From: Duncaniella sp.
GTDB taxonomy: Bacteria; Bacteroidota; Bacteroidia; Bacteroidales; Muribaculaceae
Direction of reading: 5' to 3'
DNA: 33,268 nt
NCBI GenBank assembly: GCA_029056055.1
Contig: JAIDCC010000100.1
Span: forward strand, 1-33,268
Of the stretch, positions 7,799 to 16,364 are shown piece after piece (position 1 is the stretch's first letter; the number at the start of each line of letters is the position of its first letter). The position numbers and the translations under genes are program-made. Below the pieces are notes generated by a model. It ran no database searches. It worked only from the letters and a program-made list of their open reading frames with translations, and had not been told where the DNA came from.

Positions 7799-8233
7799 AT
7801 GACAATAGACCAGCAACAAGACGAAATCATAGAAGACTTCGCGGGACTCGACGACTGGATGGACCGCTACGGACTCATCATCGACCTTGGCAATCAGCTT
7901 CCCGCAATCGACGAGAAATATCGCACCCCCGAGCACCTCATCGAAGGGTGTCAGAGCCGCGTATGGCTCGGCGCCGAACTAACCGACGAGGGAAAAGTGC
8001 ACTTCACGGCCGACTCTGACGCCATCATCGTGAAAGGCATCATCTCGCTCCTCATCAAAGCACTCGACAACCAGACACCCGACGACATCCTCGACACGCC
8101 GCTGCGCTTCATCGACGAAATCGGACTGAGCGAACACCTCTCGCCGACGCGTTCGAACGGCCTTCTGGCTATGGTGAAGCAGATGCGCCTCTACGCTACC
8201 GCCTTCAAGGCACGTCAGGACGCCGCGAAATAA
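7799..8233 (+). CDS. sufE: SufE family cysteine-desulfurase sulfur acceptor
   Basis: A 144-residue cytoplasmic protein. The start at 7799 is chosen because the frame upstream lies in the repeat and before the promoter. The block LIEGCQSRVWLG places the sulfur-accepting cysteine at residue 51, the same number as in E. coli SufE. SufE takes persulfide sulfur from the desulfurase SufS and passes it to the SufBCD scaffold for Fe-S cluster assembly. No other suf gene is beside it; dnaX follows after about 50 bases without a terminator, so the two are probably co-transcribed. Confidence 0.92.
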   Translation: MTIDQQQDEIIEDFAGLDDWMDRYGLIIDLGNQLPAIDEKYRTPEHLIEGCQSRVWLGAELTDEGKVHFTADSDAIIVKGIISLLIKALDNQTPDDILDTPLRFIDEIGLSEHLSPTRSNGLLAMVKQMRLYATAFKARQDAAK

Positions 8234-8284
8234 GTCAGTCACCCCCTCACTCTCTCCTCAGACAACCTCCATCTTTTAACCCTA

Positions 8285-10132
8285 ATGGACCACTATCTCG
8301 TATCGGCACGCAAGTATCGCCCGTCGACGTTTGCCAGTGTGGTGGGGCAGAAAGCCCTGACAGCCACTCTGAAAAACGCCATCGCCACGGGACGCCTCGC
8401 CCACAGCTACCTCTTCTGCGGGTCGCGAGGCGTAGGCAAGACATCGTGTGCGCGCATCTTCTCGAAGACCATCAACTGTCTCAACCCCACGCCCGACGGC
8501 GAAGCCTGCAACGAGTGTGAATCGTGCCGGGCGTTCAACGAGGGCAATTCGCTCAACATCATAGAGCTTGACGCGGCATCGAACAACAGTGTCGAAGATA
8601 TCCGCGAGCTGACCCGTCAGGTGCTCATACCGCCGTCGACGGGGCGCTACCGCGTTTTTATCGTCGATGAGGTGCACATGCTTTCGGCTGCGGCCTTCAA
8701 CGCCTTTCTCAAGACCCTCGAGGAGCCGCCGGCCTACGTGATTTTCATTCTGGCCACGACCGAGAAGCAGAAAATCCTGCCCACCATCCTGTCGCGCTGC
8801 CAAATCTACGACTTCAAGCGCATCACGGTGCGCGACATGGTAGACCATCTTAGCTACGTGGCCTCGCAGGAGGGAATACAGGCCGAACCTGCGGCACTGG
8901 GCGTGATAGCCCGCAAGGCCGACGGCGCCATGCGCGACGCGCTGAGCATCTTCGACCAGGTGGCGGCATCGTCGCGCGGCAACATTACGTTTCAAAGCAC
9001 GATAGACAACCTCAACGTGCTCGACTACCGCTACTACAACCGCCTGCTGGAATGTTTTCTCGGCGGCAAGGTGCTCGACACGTGGATGATTTATAAAGAA
9101 ATCCGCGACCACGGCTTCGACTCGCACTTCTTCCTGAACGGACTGGCCGACCACCTGCGCGACCTCATGGTGGCGCGCGACCCGTCGACGATAACACTTC
9201 TCGAGACCGACGACGAGGCACGCCGGCAGATGGCAGAGACAGCCGTGAAGCTCCATCCGGAATTTCTGCTGCGGGCCATGGCACTCTGCAACGACGCCGA
9301 CCTGCATTGGCGCGACGCAGCCAACAAGCAATTTCTCGTAGAGCTGACGCTCGCAAAAATATGCCAATTATGCAGCCCCTCGCCCAATGACAGACAGGGC
9401 GCCGACGGCGGGGGGCAGACACTGAAACCTATCGACGCCCCGCGCACCACCGGCCAGCCCGCCCCGGCTCAACCTGCGGCAGCGGCTCAACCCGCGGCGC
9501 AGCGTCAGACACAGGCCGCTGCCGCACCTGCCGCAACCGCACCCGGGCCTCAGGCAACGGCTCAGGCCGCGCCTCAAGCGCGTCAGGCTGCCCCGGCAGC
9601 CACACAGCCTCGCCCGGCTGCGACGGCAGCGGCCGCACAGCCTCAGCGCCCCGCGCGCACGTCGCTGCGCCCCAACGGCCTCTCGACATTCTCGCTCAAA
9701 AACAAGCCGACCGGCGACGGAGGGCAGATGACCGCCGCCGACCCCGCGGCCACCTATGTCAAGACGAAGCGCACTCAGAGCTACACGCCCCAGGCACTCC
9801 AAACCGCATGGCAGAAATTCATGGATGCCAACAGGCAGAAACATATCCTCATCAACACCATGCGCGCCTGCGCGCCCCACAGCGTCGGCGAGCACGACTA
9901 TGTCATCACCGTAGAAAACGAGGTGCAACAGTCGGAGCTTCACACGGCCATGCCGGAGCTGCTGCGCCATCTGCACGACTCGCTGCAAAACGATGAGATA
10001 CGCCTGACGGTGACAATCAATGACGGCGACCCCGCGCCCCACACGTGGAACGAGCGCCAGGTGCTCAACCACATGGTGGAAAACTCAGCCGAGGTAGGCG
10101 AACTCATCTCGACACTCGGTCTGACGCTCTGA
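8285..10132 (+). CDS. dnaX: DNA polymerase III subunit gamma/tau
   Basis: A 615-residue protein. It has Walker A GSRGVGKT at residues 46-53, zinc-binding Cys65/75/78/81, Walker B FIVDEVHML at about 125-133, and the SRC arginine-finger motif near 170-172. These define the AAA+ clamp-loader ATPase that loads the sliding clamp at the replication fork. Residues about 385-465 form a low-complexity Ala/Gln/Pro linker, followed by a C-terminal domain (from about 500) corresponding to tau. I see no obvious slippery site for a short gamma form. The low-complexity linker also produces long spurious open frames on the other strand. Confidence 0.96.
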   Translation: MDHYLVSARKYRPSTFASVVGQKALTATLKNAIATGRLAHSYLFCGSRGVGKTSCARIFSKTINCLNPTPDGEACNECESCRAFNEGNSLNIIELDAASNNSVEDIRELTRQVLIPPSTGRYRVFIVDEVHMLSAAAFNAFLKTLEEPPAYVIFILATTEKQKILPTILSRCQIYDFKRITVRDMVDHLSYVASQEGIQAEPAALGVIARKADGAMRDALSIFDQVAASSRGNITFQSTIDNLNVLDYRYYNRLLECFLGGKVLDTWMIYKEIRDHGFDSHFFLNGLADHLRDLMVARDPSTITLLETDDEARRQMAETAVKLHPEFLLRAMALCNDADLHWRDAANKQFLVELTLAKICQLCSPSPNDRQGADGGGQTLKPIDAPRTTGQPAPAQPAAAAQPAAQRQTQAAAAPAATAPGPQATAQAAPQARQAAPAATQPRPAATAAAAQPQRPARTSLRPNGLSTFSLKNKPTGDGGQMTAADPAATYVKTKRTQSYTPQALQTAWQKFMDANRQKHILINTMRACAPHSVGEHDYVITVENEVQQSELHTAMPELLRHLHDSLQNDEIRLTVTINDGDPAPHTWNERQVLNHMVENSAEVGELISTLGLTL

Positions 10133-10177
10133 CCTACATACAATAACACAATAACAGCGGCGAAAATACGTTATATC

Positions 10178-10215
10178 TACGGCCACGGCAGCATCAAAAG
10201 CCTGTCGTGGCCGTA
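10178..10215 (+). other. Stem-loop in the dnaX-lipoprotein gap
   Basis: TACGGCCACGGCAG (10178-10191) pairs with CTGTCGTGGCCGTA (10202-10215) over 14 positions, with one G-U. No T tract follows, and the next start codon is 10 bases on. It may be an mRNA processing or translation-control hairpin rather than a terminator. Confidence 0.6.
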
Positions 10216-10225
10216 ACTCCAGCCT

Positions 10226-11614
10226 ATGAAAACACTCTTCTCTATCATAATCATCATCGCGGCGGCACTGCTGACGGCTTCGTGCATCGAGGACGGATAT
10301 GCCACTTCAGCCGACGCTCAGCCGAAATTTTCGACCGACACGCTCAAGATGGGACTTTCATTCACCGAACAGCCCACTCCGACGAGCCGTTTCACCGTGC
10401 ACAACCGCAATAACAAAATCCTCTCGATAAGCCACATCGCCCTGCGCTCGGGGGCTGAATCGGCGTTCCGCATCAACGTCGACGGCTCGGCGGGCGAAAG
10501 TTTCAGCGACATCGAAATCCGCCCCAACGACTCGATTTACATCTTTGTGGAGGCCACGCTTCCGGCCACCGGCTCGGGAGAGGCCCGCGCGTTTACCGAC
10601 CATATCGACTTTCTCACCAACGGCGTGAGCAGTTCGGTGGTGGTGCGCGCCGACGGCTGCGACGTGAAGCGCGTCAAGGGCTACACGGTGAGCAGCGACG
10701 AAGTGTGGAAGCCGGGGATGATGTATCAGGTGTTTGACTCGCTCGTGGTGGCACCGGGCGCCACCCTCACGCTCGACCCCGGAGTGACGCTCTGCTTTCA
10801 TGCGGGCGCCTACATGAAGGTGGATGGGACGCTGATTGCCGAGGGCACCGCCGAGGCGCCCGTAGAAATGCGCGGCGACCGCACCGACAACGTGCTCACC
10901 GACATTTCTTTCGACCTCATGGCCTCGCAATGGACGGGTCTCGCGTTCGGGCCCGAGAGCCGCGGCAACCGTCTGCGCCACGCCAACATCCGCAACACCG
11001 AGTATGGCATCAGGGCCTACGAGGATGCGGAAGTGGAATTTATCAACTGCCGTCTGCGCAATTCGGCCTCGTACGTTCTCACCGGCAGTCACGCGAAGCT
11101 GCGCATCATCGGCACAGAGGTGGCCGAGGCGGCATCGGGCCTGCTGGCGCTCATCGGCGGCGAAGCATACGTCTCGCAGTCGACCTTCGCCAACTACTAT
11201 CTCTTCGCAGCCATCCGCGGGGCGGCCATCCAGCTGACTCACTTTTCGCCCGACACGGCCGACCCCGAGAGCGACCGCCCCTTCCTGAAGGCAGATTTCT
11301 CGAATTCTATAGTCTACGGCCTCGGCACCGACCTCAATGCCGGCGACTTCGAAGGCACCGACATCTATTTCCGCAACTGCGTGCTAAAGAGCACGGGCGA
11401 GGACGACGACCATTTCATTTCGATACTCTGGGACACCGACCCTCTCTATGGCACCGTGCGCGAGGACTACCTCTTCGACTACCGCCTGAAGCCTGAATCG
11501 GCGGCGCGCACATGGGCCGACCCCGCGCTCATCCCCGCTGAAGCCGTAACCGACCCCTACGGCGAGAAGCGCACCACTGTGGCCGGAGCCTACGAACAGC
11601 CACTCCCCCTGTGA
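10226..11614 (+). CDS. Lipoprotein with a parallel beta-helix domain
   Basis: A 462-residue lipoprotein. The signal peptide ends in the lipobox LTASC, with the lipidated Cys at residue 20, followed by acidic residues (IEDGY) that favour surface export in Bacteroidetes. Residues about 45-130 look like an immunoglobulin-like beta domain (FTVHNRNNKILSISHI). From about 150 on there is a beta-helix pattern (LTLDPGVTLCFHAGAYMKVDGTLIAEGTAEAPVEM). The family is known to me only as uncharacterised Bacteroidales proteins; no enzyme activity is assigned. Its stop codon overlaps the start of the next gene (TGATG), so translation is likely coupled. Confidence 0.82.
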   Translation: MKTLFSIIIIIAAALLTASCIEDGYATSADAQPKFSTDTLKMGLSFTEQPTPTSRFTVHNRNNKILSISHIALRSGAESAFRINVDGSAGESFSDIEIRPNDSIYIFVEATLPATGSGEARAFTDHIDFLTNGVSSSVVVRADGCDVKRVKGYTVSSDEVWKPGMMYQVFDSLVVAPGATLTLDPGVTLCFHAGAYMKVDGTLIAEGTAEAPVEMRGDRTDNVLTDISFDLMASQWTGLAFGPESRGNRLRHANIRNTEYGIRAYEDAEVEFINCRLRNSASYVLTGSHAKLRIIGTEVAEAASGLLALIGGEAYVSQSTFANYYLFAAIRGAAIQLTHFSPDTADPESDRPFLKADFSNSIVYGLGTDLNAGDFEGTDIYFRNCVLKSTGEDDDHFISILWDTDPLYGTVREDYLFDYRLKPESAARTWADPALIPAEAVTDPYGEKRTTVAGAYEQPLPL

Positions 11615-12345
11615 TGCAGCCTACTGACTTGCTTATCCTCGCGGCCATCGCGGCCATGCTGTTTTTCGGCATCAGCCTCGTGGCCATTCTGCTGGTCGGC
11701 ATCAGGCGACTGCGCCGACGCCACCGCCGCAGCCGGCTGCTGCGCAAAGTGTCGGCGCCCGACCGCGGGGAGCCTCTCGAACGCGAGCTCGCGGTAAATC
11801 TTCTCGAGGCAGGGGTTCACCCGGCGACACTCTTCCACGACCTTTACGTAGATTTGGGGCGCGACCGCTATTCGCAGGTCGACCTCGTAGCCCTCACCCC
11901 GCGGGGCATCATCGTCATCGAGGTGAAAGACTACGGCGGAGGCATTTTCGGAAAAGGCGACGACACCGAGTGGGTGAAGACGCTCGCCTACGGGAATGAA
12001 AAACACACATTCTACAACCCAGTGATGCAGAACGCCGGCCACATCAGGGCTCTACGCAACACGCTGCGTCAGGCCGCCCCGGAGGCGCGTTTCATCTCGG
12101 TGATAGTGTTTTCGGGACGCGCCACACTCCACCGCTTCGACCGTCTGCCACCCGACACATTCGTGTGCTACGACGCGGAACTCCCCGCCCTCGTCGAGAA
12201 GATTGCCCACTCCGGCCCCAAGTGCCGTTACGCCGACAAGAAGGGCGTTGTCGCCGCGCTGCGGCGAGCGGCGGCAAACGGAGCAGACCCCGCCGTAGTG
12301 GCGCTCCACGCGCGCAACATCGCCGCACTTCATCCCCGCGACTGA
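11614..12345 (+). CDS. Membrane-anchored NERD-domain protein
   Basis: A 243-residue protein. The start is the ATG at 11614, which overlaps the upstream stop by one base; a GTG at 11611 is less likely. A single N-terminal membrane helix (about residues 6-29) is followed by an Arg-rich stop-transfer segment (RRLRRRHRRSR). Then comes a NERD (nuclease-related) domain at about 50-175 with QVDLVALTPRGIIVIEVKDY, whose D and E-x-K residues match the nuclease core. Whether it cuts DNA is unknown. A long terminator stem follows. Confidence 0.85.
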   Translation: MQPTDLLILAAIAAMLFFGISLVAILLVGIRRLRRRHRRSRLLRKVSAPDRGEPLERELAVNLLEAGVHPATLFHDLYVDLGRDRYSQVDLVALTPRGIIVIEVKDYGGGIFGKGDDTEWVKTLAYGNEKHTFYNPVMQNAGHIRALRNTLRQAAPEARFISVIVFSGRATLHRFDRLPPDTFVCYDAELPALVEKIAHSGPKCRYADKKGVVAALRRAAANGADPAVVALHARNIAALHPRD

Positions 12346-12372
12346 CCGCAACCTGACGCATAGACACAACGC

Positions 12373-12414
12373 ACACAGGGCCGCATGGTAAGACTATACC
12401 ATGCGGCCCTGTGT
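12373..12414. terminator. Bidirectional terminator between convergent NERD and DUF4834 genes
   Basis: An 18-bp perfect stem (12373-12390 with 12397-12414) has a 6-base loop. Downstream on the plus side comes a T-rich stretch (GTTATTTTAT). The two genes it separates converge on it. Confidence 0.85.
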
Positions 12415-12444
12415 GTTATTTTATACGATGTGGTGTGTTCGCGG

Positions 12445-12795
12445 TCAGATTTCTTCCCATTCGGCATCCGACACCTGCGGTTCGGAGGGAGAGGAGGAAG
12501 GCGGAACGTAGGTAGAGGACGCCGTGGTCTGCGTCACGGAAATTTCTTCAAACTCGATGTATTCGCCTTCGTCGCGCGAGAAGATTTTCCTGCCGCGGCG
12601 GCGTGTGGCCTCCTGCTCGCGGCGCGCTTCGTCATAACGGCGGCGTGCCTCGCGTGCATTCGGCATACCGAACTGCTGCGCAAACATGTCTTGCACTCGC
12701 TCAGACATCTTGCGCGCCAGATAGCGGCGCACGAAGGGCATGACGACGAGCCAGCCCAAATAGACCACGAGTATGGTGACTATGAGTGTTATCAT
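12445..12795 (-). CDS. DUF4834 family small membrane protein
   Basis: A 116-residue protein. One N-terminal membrane helix (about residues 2-22) is followed by a charged Arg/Glu-rich helix (residues 24-68) and an acidic, Ser/Pro-rich tail ending DAEWEEI. This matches DUF4834, a Bacteroidetes family of unknown function often found beside phosphatidylserine pathway genes. It lies 59 bases downstream of pssA on the same strand and probably ends the psd-pssA operon. A link to phospholipid synthesis is inferred from position only. Confidence 0.8.
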   Translation of the reverse strand: MITLIVTILVVYLGWLVVMPFVRRYLARKMSERVQDMFAQQFGMPNAREARRRYDEARREQEATRRRGRKIFSRDEGEYIEFEEISVTQTTASSTYVPPSSSPSEPQVSDAEWEEI

Positions 12796-12854
12796 TCAGG
12801 TTGAGCTAAAGGTGGAGAGGAAAGGGAGGATGGAGAGGGGAACGTGAGCAGTCC

Positions 12855-13580
12855 TCACTCTTGCGAGGCATTCTCTTTGAGGCGGTCGTTGCTGCGGCCG
12901 AAAATCGAGAGAATGATATAGAAAATGATGGTCCACGCAAATCCGGCCACTCCGGAAGTGGCCACAAACAGGGCGGCGGCGAGGAGCAAGCCGTAGCGAC
13001 GCACGTTTTCGTGCCAGCCGTAGGTCTTGAATTTCAGCGAGAACATGGGAATCTCGCTCACCATGAGCCACGAGAAGAGCAGAATCAGAGCGAGCATCAC
13101 CCAGTAGCCGGGGAAGCCGTGGGCATCAATCCACGCGAGGCAACCCACCCAGAAGATGGCATTGGCGGGGATGGGGAGACCTATGAACGAGGTTGTCTGA
13201 CGGGTGTCGACGTTAAACTTGGCCAGACGCAACGCCCCTGCCACGGCAATGATGAGAGCCGTCAGACAGAGCCCGCGGGCCACGCCGTAGGACGTGAGGG
13301 TGTTGAGCACGAGAAAGGCGGGGGCGAGGCCGAAGCTGACGAGGTCGCTGAGCGAGTCGAGCTCCTTGCCCATGTCGGAATAGGCCTTGAGAAGTCGCGC
13401 CGTGAAGCCGTCGAGAAAGTCGAAGACGGCGGCCGCGCCTATTGCTATAAACGCCCATTGCCTCGGCGTGAGACCTGCGGCAGTCGGGAACGTCTGAAAC
13501 GAAAGCCAGACGGCCACTGCGCCTGAAATCAGGTTGAGGCAGGTTATGGTGTTGGGGAGATAAACTTTACACGATTTCAT
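12855..13580 (-). CDS. pssA: CDP-diacylglycerol-serine O-phosphatidyltransferase
   Basis: A 241-residue inner-membrane enzyme that joins CDP-diacylglycerol and serine to give phosphatidylserine. The start MKSCKVYLPNTITCLNL at 13580 matches the family; the open frame upstream looks non-coding. The CDP-alcohol phosphatidyltransferase signature is complete: DFLDGFTARLLKAYSDMGKE followed by LDSLSD, that is D-x2-DG-x2-AR-x8-G-x3-D-x3-D. Several hydrophobic segments follow. psd lies 105 bases upstream; together they make phosphatidylethanolamine. Confidence 0.95.
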   Translation of the reverse strand: MKSCKVYLPNTITCLNLISGAVAVWLSFQTFPTAAGLTPRQWAFIAIGAAAVFDFLDGFTARLLKAYSDMGKELDSLSDLVSFGLAPAFLVLNTLTSYGVARGLCLTALIIAVAGALRLAKFNVDTRQTTSFIGLPIPANAIFWVGCLAWIDAHGFPGYWVMLALILLFSWLMVSEIPMFSLKFKTYGWHENVRRYGLLLAAALFVATSGVAGFAWTIIFYIILSIFGRSNDRLKENASQE

Positions 13581-13684
13581 AGAATGATGGAGTAGGGCCG
13601 CGGGCAGACACACACTACACGCAAGGCTGCGCGGGAGGCTTGCGGGCGCGACCGTTGAGGGGGAGAGGAGAGATAGAAGCAAAC

Positions 13685-14359
13685 TTATTGTTTTGAGCGC
13701 AGGCGTCCTACGACGCTTACACCGCCAACAGTCTTATCGCCGATTTTCACGAACACCTCGCAGTCGAGGGGGAGGTAAAGGTCGACTCTCGAGCCGAATT
13801 TGATAAAGCCGAGATGGTCGGCGATATCGGCCTCCTCACCGGGCTCGGCATAGGTGACGATGCGGCGGGCGACAGCGCCGGCAATCTGACGGACAAGGAT
13901 TTCCTGCCCGTTGGTGGCGCGTATCAGAATTGATGAGCGTTCGTTTTCGGTGGAAGCTTTGGGGAGCCATGCGCTGAGGAAACGACCGCGGTGATGGCGC
14001 ACCATGAGCACTTCGCCGTCGATGGGAAACCAGTTGGCGTGGACATTGACCACCGACATAAACACCGAGAGCATCCTCACCTTGCGCTTGAGCACTTCGG
14101 GCTCAAACACCTCTTCGAGGGCCACGACCGTGCCGTCGACCGACGAAACGACCACATTCTCGCGGTCGCCGTGAAACGTGCGGCGGGGCGAACGGAAGAA
14201 GTTGACCACAAAAAGATAGGTGATGGCCGAAACGGCTGAGAAAGTCCACGGTATGGCCACCGGGCGTATGAACATCCAGGCCGATACGTTGACCACAGTC
14301 AGTATCAGCAGCAATACAAGAAGTATGTTGGTGCCTTCGCGATGGATTTTGACTTTCAT
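13685..14359 (-). CDS. psd: Phosphatidylserine decarboxylase proenzyme
   Basis: A 224-residue protein of the short Psd class. Two hydrophobic segments (about residues 11-31 and 34-55) anchor it in the inner membrane. The self-cleavage site is FIKFGSRVDL, with Ser190 becoming the pyruvoyl cofactor; an FGS in place of the E. coli LGST is usual in this class. It converts phosphatidylserine to phosphatidylethanolamine, directly after PssA. The start at 14359 (MKVKIHREGTN) fits the family; the open frame continues 96 bases further upstream with unlikely composition. The predicted leader is therefore about 110 bases. Confidence 0.94.
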   Translation of the reverse strand: MKVKIHREGTNILLVLLLILTVVNVSAWMFIRPVAIPWTFSAVSAITYLFVVNFFRSPRRTFHGDRENVVVSSVDGTVVALEEVFEPEVLKRKVRMLSVFMSVVNVHANWFPIDGEVLMVRHHRGRFLSAWLPKASTENERSSILIRATNGQEILVRQIAGAVARRIVTYAEPGEEADIADHLGFIKFGSRVDLYLPLDCEVFVKIGDKTVGGVSVVGRLRSKQ

Positions 14360-14474
14360 GTAATAGCGGTTAGAGGTAAGACCGGAGGGGGTGTTGACGC
14401 CGCAACTCCGGCAGGCTCGTCGGCTCTCGCAAGCATCTGCGGCAGAAAACTGCACATAGCTGCTTACTGAAGTG

Positions 14475-14482
14475 CAAAATTA
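14475..14482 (-). promoter_or_regulatory. Promoter of the psd-pssA-DUF4834 operon
   Basis: Minus-strand TAATTTTG is an exact -7 element. It gives a leader of about 110 bases before psd. Confidence 0.6.
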
Positions 14483-14629
14483 TAAAATAATTCGGCAATA
14501 TGCAAAATGTCAATCGTTTTTTTATGCTTTTTCACACTGCGGCGCCCACGAGCAAAACATTTTCAACCCATCATTGCGGCGCGATGAAAAAATTTTCGTA
14601 ATTTAGCGGAGAAAAGCCCCTGACTTAAG

Positions 14630-15466
14630 ATGAACCGCATCCGAGCCTCCATAGTGACCTTCCGCACCGACCCGGCCGAACTGCGCCGCTGCATCGGCGC
14701 GCTCAATGCCGCCGGAGTCACGCGCGTGGCCGTCGTAGACAATTCGCCCGACGACTCGCTGCGTGCCGTAGTAGCCGAACTCGGAGCCTCCTACACCCAT
14801 CGGCCCGACAATCCCGGCTACGGCGCCGCCCACAACATAGAATTGCGCCGCTCGCTGGCCGATGTCGACACGGCCTATCATCTGGTGATAAACAGCGACG
14901 TATGGTTTGAGCCTGACACCATCCGCCTCATCGTGGCCGAGATGGACCGCCGCGGCGGCATAGGGCAACTCATACCGCGCACGTTCTACCCCGACGGCCG
15001 CGAGCAGGAGGTGGTCAGACTCCTCCCCACGCCCTTCGACCTCTTCGTGCGCCGCTTCCTGCCCAAGGCGCTGACACGCGCGCGCGACCGCCGCTACCTG
15101 CTCGCCTTCCGCGACCATTCGCGCGAGCTCGACGTGCCCTATCATCAGGGGAGTTTCATGTTTCTGCGCACTTCGGCGCTGCGCAGCGTGGGGCTGTTCG
15201 ACGAACGTTTCTTCATGTATCCCGAAGACATCGACCTGACGCGCCGCATCAACCGCGAATATCTCACCCTCTACTGGCCCGGGGCGAGGATTGTCCACGC
15301 CCACCGCGCTGCAAGCTACAAAAGCCTGCGCATGACCCTCGTCCACACCGTCAACATGATGCGCTATTTCAACAAATGGGGATGGTTTTTCGATTCGGAG
15401 CGCCGCCGCGTCAACCGCGAGGTACTCGCTGCCGCAAAGGCTCTCCAAGCCCCCGCGTCCCATTAA
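14630..15466 (+). CDS. GT2 glycosyltransferase, rhamnosyltransferase-like
   Basis: A 278-residue cytoplasmic or membrane-associated protein. The N-terminus RIRASIVTFRTDPAELRRCI and VVDNSPDD form the nucleotide-sugar site, and LVINSDVWFEP gives the DxD-like motif. The acceptor region HQGSFMFLRTSALRSVGLFD and catalytic MYPEDIDLTRRI (ED motif) are typical of WbbL-like rhamnosyl or other hexosyl transferases of lipopolysaccharide or capsule. The donor sugar is not known. A weak promoter match (TAATTTAG at 14599-14606) stands about 24 bases upstream. It is transcribed alone towards a shared terminator. Confidence 0.85.
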   Translation: MNRIRASIVTFRTDPAELRRCIGALNAAGVTRVAVVDNSPDDSLRAVVAELGASYTHRPDNPGYGAAHNIELRRSLADVDTAYHLVINSDVWFEPDTIRLIVAEMDRRGGIGQLIPRTFYPDGREQEVVRLLPTPFDLFVRRFLPKALTRARDRRYLLAFRDHSRELDVPYHQGSFMFLRTSALRSVGLFDERFFMYPEDIDLTRRINREYLTLYWPGARIVHAHRAASYKSLRMTLVHTVNMMRYFNKWGWFFDSERRRVNREVLAAAKALQAPASH

Positions 15467-15500
15467 CTTCACCCGCCCTACCCGTCATTGCCAAAAAACA

Positions 15501-15533
15501 GGCGGCAGACTCTCACGATGAAAGTCTGCCGCC
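15501..15533. terminator. Terminator between convergent GT2 and yebC genes
   Basis: GGCGGCAGACT (15501-15511) pairs with its complement (15523-15533). On the minus strand a run of six T follows, so it mainly serves yebC; it may also stop plus-strand transcripts. Confidence 0.85.
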
Positions 15534-15571
15534 GAAATATTTTGTCTTATCGGAGCGTGGGGAGAAGCGGA

Positions 15572-16312
15572 TTATTCCTCCTCTTCCTTCATGTTGTGGA
15601 ACACGTTCTGCACGTCCTCATCTTCTTCGAGCTTTTCGAGAAGTTTGTCGAGGGTGACGCGCTGCTCGGCGGTCACTTCCTTGAGGTCGTTGGGGATGCG
15701 CTCGAATTCCGACGAGATGATTTCGAAACCGTTTTCTTCGAGATACTTCTGGATATCCGAGTTTGATTCGAAAGCACCGTAGAGCACCACCTGCTCTTCG
15801 CCTGTTTCGTCGTCGACGATGTCTTCGAGTTCGTCTACGCCGTAGTCGATGAGTTCGAGCTCAAGGTCTTCGAGGCTCACACCCTCTTTGGGTTTGATTT
15901 TGAAGACACACTTGTGGTCGAAGAGGAACGACAGCGAGCCCTGGGTGCCGAGTGTGCCGCCGTGCTTGGTGAAGTATGAGCGCACGTTGGCCACGGTGCG
16001 GGTGTTGTTGTCGGTAGCAGCCTCTACGAAGATGGCGATACCGAAGGGGCCGTAGCCTTCGTAAGAGATTTCCTTGTAGTCGCCGGCATCCTTGTCGGTG
16101 GCTTTCTTGATGGCGCGCTCTACGGTGTCCTTGGGCATGTTGGCTGCCTTGGCGTTCTGCATGAGGGCGCGCAGACGGGGATTGGTGTCAGGGTCGGGAC
16201 CGCCGGCTTTTGCGGCGATGGTGATTTCTTTACCGATGCGCGTGAATGTGCGCGACATGTTGCCCCAACGTTTCAGTTTGCGGGCTTTACGATATTCAAA
16301 TGCTCTTCCCAT
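15572..16312 (-). CDS. yebC: YebC/PmpR/TACO1 family protein
   Basis: A 246-residue cytoplasmic protein. The N-terminus MGRAFEYRKARKLKRWGNMS, the block NPRLRALMQNAKAANMPKDT (about residues 43-62) and YEGYGPFGIAIFVEAATDN are conserved in the family. Members are described as transcription regulators and, more recently, as factors easing translation through proline stretches. The tail ends in a Glu run. It follows pheT by 52 bases on the same strand without a terminator, so it is likely co-transcribed, in keeping with a translation role. Confidence 0.94.
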   Translation of the reverse strand: MGRAFEYRKARKLKRWGNMSRTFTRIGKEITIAAKAGGPDPDTNPRLRALMQNAKAANMPKDTVERAIKKATDKDAGDYKEISYEGYGPFGIAIFVEAATDNNTRTVANVRSYFTKHGGTLGTQGSLSFLFDHKCVFKIKPKEGVSLEDLELELIDYGVDELEDIVDDETGEEQVVLYGAFESNSDIQKYLEENGFEIISSEFERIPNDLKEVTAEQRVTLDKLLEKLEEDEDVQNVFHNMKEEEE

Positions 16313-16364
16313 GGGTAGGTGTTAATAGTATTGTCAGAAGGTGTGTGTGATTTTCAATCAGTGC

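Noticed and set aside
9429-9689. Open frames in the Ala/Gln/Pro linker region of dnaX
   Set aside because: They are low-complexity shadows of the dnaX linker.
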